Under the pieces are notes generated by a model. It saw only the letters and a list, made by a program, of their open reading frames with translations, made no database searches and was not told the DNA's origin. The position numbers and the translations under genes were made by a program. A stretch of 14,746 nt of DNA. Source: an uncultured Collinsella sp. (lineage in GTDB: Bacteria; Actinomycetota; Coriobacteriia; Coriobacteriales; Coriobacteriaceae). Positions 12,876-14,746 of this stretch are shown piece by piece. The number at the start of each line of letters is the position of its first letter. Within the stretch, counting starts at the first letter, position 1. The stretch is taken from the NCBI GenBank assembly GCA_937896835.1, contig CALBOJ010000086.1, positions 1 to 14,746 of the forward strand, read 5' to 3'.

Positions 12876-13844
12876 ATGAACGCACATGATCTGGTTCAGG
12901 AAATCATCGAGCGCAAGGGCAAGATTGAGAATGTCTTTTGGATCGCTTGTGGCGGTTCGATGATCGACCTGATGCCGGCCAACGAGCTGCTCAAGCGCGA
13001 GGCCACCACGTTTACCTCGACGGTCTACACGGCGCGCGAGTTTTGCCTGATGGCCCCCAAGAGCCTAGGGCCGAAGTCGCTCGTTATTGCCTGCAGCCAC
13101 AGCGGCAACACGCAGGAGGTCGTCGACGGCTGCGAGATGGCGCTGGCAGCCGGCGCCGAGGTCGTGACTATGACCGACTATGCGGGTTCCAAGATCGACA
13201 ACGGCAAGTGGACAACCTGGGTCTATCCGTGGGGCAAGGGCGAGTCGCAGGCCGAGGTCCCGCAGGGCATTGGCGTGCTAATGGCTGCCGAGCTGCTCGA
13301 CCAGCAGGAGGGCTACGAGGCGCTCGCCGACATCTACGCCGGCCTTAAGCAGATGGACGCGCTGCTGCCCGCCGCCCGCGAGAAGGTCAACGCCGAGCTG
13401 GGCGATCGCTTTGCCGAGCTCTGCCAGCAGCACAAGTTCTTCTATATCCTGGGCTCCGGCCCCAACTTTAGCCAGACCTATGCCATGGCCATCTGCTCGC
13501 TCATGGAGATGCAGTGGCAGCACTGCTGCTACATCCACTCCGGCGAGTACTTCCACGGCCCGTTCGAGGCTACCGAGCCCGGCGTGTTCTACTTTGTGCA
13601 GCTCGGATCGGGCGAGTGTCGCCCCATGGAGGAGCGCGCGCTCGCGTTTCTCAACACGCACACCGATACGATTATGGTGCTCGACGCCCTCGAGTACGGC
13701 GTGGGCGAGGTGCCCGCCAGCGTGCGTTCGTTCCTGGAGCCGATCTTCTTCTACAACATGAGCTGCGAGCTGCGCGCCGCCCGCGGCAAGGTGTTTGACC
13801 ACAGCCCCGAGGTTCGTCGCTACATGGGCATCGAGCAGTACTAG
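12876..13844 (+). CDS. SIS-domain protein 3, putative 6-phosphofructosamine deglycase
   Basis: A 322-residue double-SIS protein. The first SIS site shows IACGGSMIDLMPANELL (about 23-39) and CSHSGNTQE (about 73-81), the classic SxSGxT form. E211 and H227 (SGEYFHGPFEATEPG) are 16 residues apart, as in FraB, and the GE-x-x-HGP plus EPG stretch is close to FrlB. The C-terminus is RRYMGIEQY, different from SIS 1 and 2. It is therefore the most FrlB-like of the three and probably uses another substrate. ATG 12876 follows AAGGAGGAG at a good distance. It has its own promoter with duplicated operators, lies downstream of regulator 2, and is closed by a terminator. No PTS is adjacent, so it would depend on a transporter elsewhere or on the PTS at 2736-5337. 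Confidence 0.83.
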   Translation: MNAHDLVQEIIERKGKIENVFWIACGGSMIDLMPANELLKREATTFTSTVYTAREFCLMAPKSLGPKSLVIACSHSGNTQEVVDGCEMALAAGAEVVTMTDYAGSKIDNGKWTTWVYPWGKGESQAEVPQGIGVLMAAELLDQQEGYEALADIYAGLKQMDALLPAAREKVNAELGDRFAELCQQHKFFYILGSGPNFSQTYAMAICSLMEMQWQHCCYIHSGEYFHGPFEATEPGVFYFVQLGSGECRPMEERALAFLNTHTDTIMVLDALEYGVGEVPASVRSFLEPIFFYNMSCELRAARGKVFDHSPEVRRYMGIEQY

Positions 13845-13866
13845 GCACCGGGAATTATCTTTTTTG

Positions 13867-13898
13867 ACGGGGTCTGTGCTGCGCGCGGACCCCGTTTT
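13867..13898 (+). terminator. Rho-independent terminator of SIS gene 3
   Basis: ACGGGGTC (13867-13874) pairs with GACCCCGT (13888-13895), followed by TTTT at 13895-13898. It lies 22 bases after the stop codon. Confidence 0.82.
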
Positions 13899-13941
13899 GC
13901 ATTGTGGCGGCCGGATTCGTGTCTGCGCGAAAACGAAGTCG

Positions 13942-14107
13942 AATACTTTTCCGCGAAGTGAACGACCTGTTTTGGACCCCCGAAGCATCCACACTTTTTG
14001 ACGCCAAAACTGCAGGAAAAACTCGGCGAAACCGCAGGAAACGGCGTCTGAAAAGTGTCGATGCTTCGGGGGCTCGTTTTTGCTCGTTCACTTCGCGGAA
14101 AAGTATT
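13942..14107. mobile_element. 166-bp inverted-repeat (MITE-like) element
   Basis: A perfect 24-bp terminal inverted repeat (13942-13965 with 14084-14107) is followed inward by an 11/11 internal loop, a 13-bp arm (13977-13989 with 14060-14072), ACACTTTT/AAAAGTGT (13991-13998 with 14051-14058) and GACGCC/GGCGTC (14000-14005 with 14043-14048). The central loop repeats CxGCAGGAAA twice. It has no coding capacity and fills most of the space between the SIS 3 and dehydrogenase terminators. It resembles a non-autonomous mobile element or a very large REP-like palindrome. Confidence 0.6.
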
Positions 14108-14144
14108 AGACCTAAATCTGCAGGCATGCTGTTGGGGTCAATAA

Positions 14145-14185
14145 AAAGCGGGCCGCGCCGATGGGTTTCCGGCGCGGCCCGCTTT
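14145..14185 (-). terminator. Terminator of the dehydrogenase gene, possibly bidirectional
   Basis: A 16-bp GC-rich perfect stem (14145-14160 with 14170-14185) has a nine-base loop. On the minus strand it ends in a run of T (complement of AAAAA at 14143-14147), 42 bases after the dehydrogenase stop codon. Confidence 0.88.
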
Positions 14186-14227
14186 ACATGGCGTCCGTAT
14201 GAGCGAGGTGTCGCGTCAAGCGGCGGC

Positions 14228-14746
14228 CTACTTGGCGTCGTAGGCCTCGGCGTCCCACCAGTCGAGCTGGGCGATGTTATCGCGGATGTGCTGGCAGCTC
14301 TTGTGGAAGCCCTCGAGCTCATACTCGGAAAGGTCGAGCGTGTAGACCTCCTCGACGCCCTCGGCACCGACCACGCACGGCAGGGAGGTGAAGATGCCCT
14401 CCTCGCCATACTGGCCGGTCATGAGCGTAGAGGCCGAAAGCACGGCGTGCTCGTTGTGCAGAACGGCGGCGCAGACGCGCGCGGCGGAGTTGGCGACGGC
14501 GTACTCGGTGCACTGCTTGCCCTGGTAGGTTACGTAGCCGCCCTTGCGTGCAAGCTCCTCGACCTCCATGTGGTCAAAGGCGTACTTGTCGGGGTTCTCG
14601 GCCTGGAGCTCGTTGAGGCTCTTACCGGCGATGGTCGCGGCCTTAAAGGCGGCCAGCTGGCTAAAGCCGTGCTCGCCGATCATGTAGGCGTCAATGGACT
14701 TGGGGCTCACGCCGACCTTCTTGGAGATCTCGGTGCGCAGGCGGGC
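14228..14746 (-). CDS. LDH/MDH-family 2-hydroxyacid dehydrogenase, C-terminal part
   Basis: 172 residues are visible; the frame stays open to the window edge, so the N-terminal NAD-binding half lies outside. The catalytic His is in IGEHGFSQ (residue 26 of the fragment), the GEHG motif of lactate/malate dehydrogenases; the next residue is F where LDH usually has D or N. The later KGGYVTYQGKQCTEYAVANS stretch, with a following CAAVLHNEHAVLSAS, resembles L-2-hydroxyisocaproate dehydrogenase as much as L-lactate dehydrogenase. So oxidation or reduction of a 2-hydroxy/2-oxo acid with NAD(H) is secure, the substrate is not. It is convergent with SIS gene 3 and separated from it by two terminators and an inverted-repeat element. 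Confidence 0.88.
   Translation of the reverse strand, partial: ARLRTEISKKVGVSPKSIDAYMIGEHGFSQLAAFKAATIAGKSLNELQAENPDKYAFDHMEVEELARKGGYVTYQGKQCTEYAVANSAARVCAAVLHNEHAVLSASTLMTGQYGEEGIFTSLPCVVGAEGVEEVYTLDLSEYELEGFHKSCQHIRDNIAQLDWWDAEAYDAK

Noticed and set aside
14228..14710. Dehydrogenase starting at 14710 (GTG)
   Set aside because: The frame stays open to the window edge with clear family sequence upstream of that codon, so it is an internal Val of a longer protein.

Overview
The window looks like chromosome of a Collinsella-type bacterium (Coriobacteriia, Actinomycetota). The evidence is high GC with GCC/GTC/ATC-rich codon use, a mannose-family PTS with close SIS-domain relatives, and gaps filled with many palindromic intergenic elements. 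The genus is my inference; no rRNA or marker gene is present. All genes run left to right except a partial dehydrogenase at the right edge.

Layout. 1-110: promoter. 111-1103: SIS protein 1. 1103-1433: a structured repeat, a 67-base palindrome and a promoter. 1470-2552: EamA/DMT transporter. 2736-5337: mannose-family PTS as IIAB fusion, IIC and IID, followed by SIS protein 2 (5537-6520) and a strong terminator. 6681-7310: HAD phosphatase/phosphoglucomutase-like protein. 7406-7528: inverted-repeat element. 7666-8673: YitT-family membrane protein. 8894-9613: GntR/UTRA regulator 1. 9614-9897: more structured repeats. 9994-11973: RecQ helicase. 11976-12731: GntR/UTRA regulator 2, two bases after recQ. 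12876-13844: SIS protein 3. 13942-14107: long inverted-repeat element. 14228-14746 (minus): C-terminal half of an LDH/MDH-family dehydrogenase.

How it may work. The three SIS proteins resemble FrlB/FraB-type 6-phosphofructosamine deglycases. Each keeps a Glu and a His exactly 16 residues apart, the pair known from FraB, and each ends in RRYM...Y, like the RRYY...Y end of FrlB. With a mannose-type PTS alongside, the set recalls the Salmonella gfr system: uptake and phosphorylation of fructose- or glucose-amine adducts, then hydrolysis to sugar phosphate and amine. Three deglycase paralogs with separate promoters and two regulators suggest several related substrates. Regulator 2 probably acts on a duplicated 17-bp site before SIS protein 3. 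Regulator 1 may act on a CGTTATA-type box at its own promoter and before SIS 1, EamA and the PTS. The substrates are inference.

The most novel non-coding signal is a composite element at 1103-1250, repeated at 9661-9807 with an isolated 5' hairpin at 9614-9654. The copies keep the same fold and short conserved segments while several stems change by compensatory substitutions.
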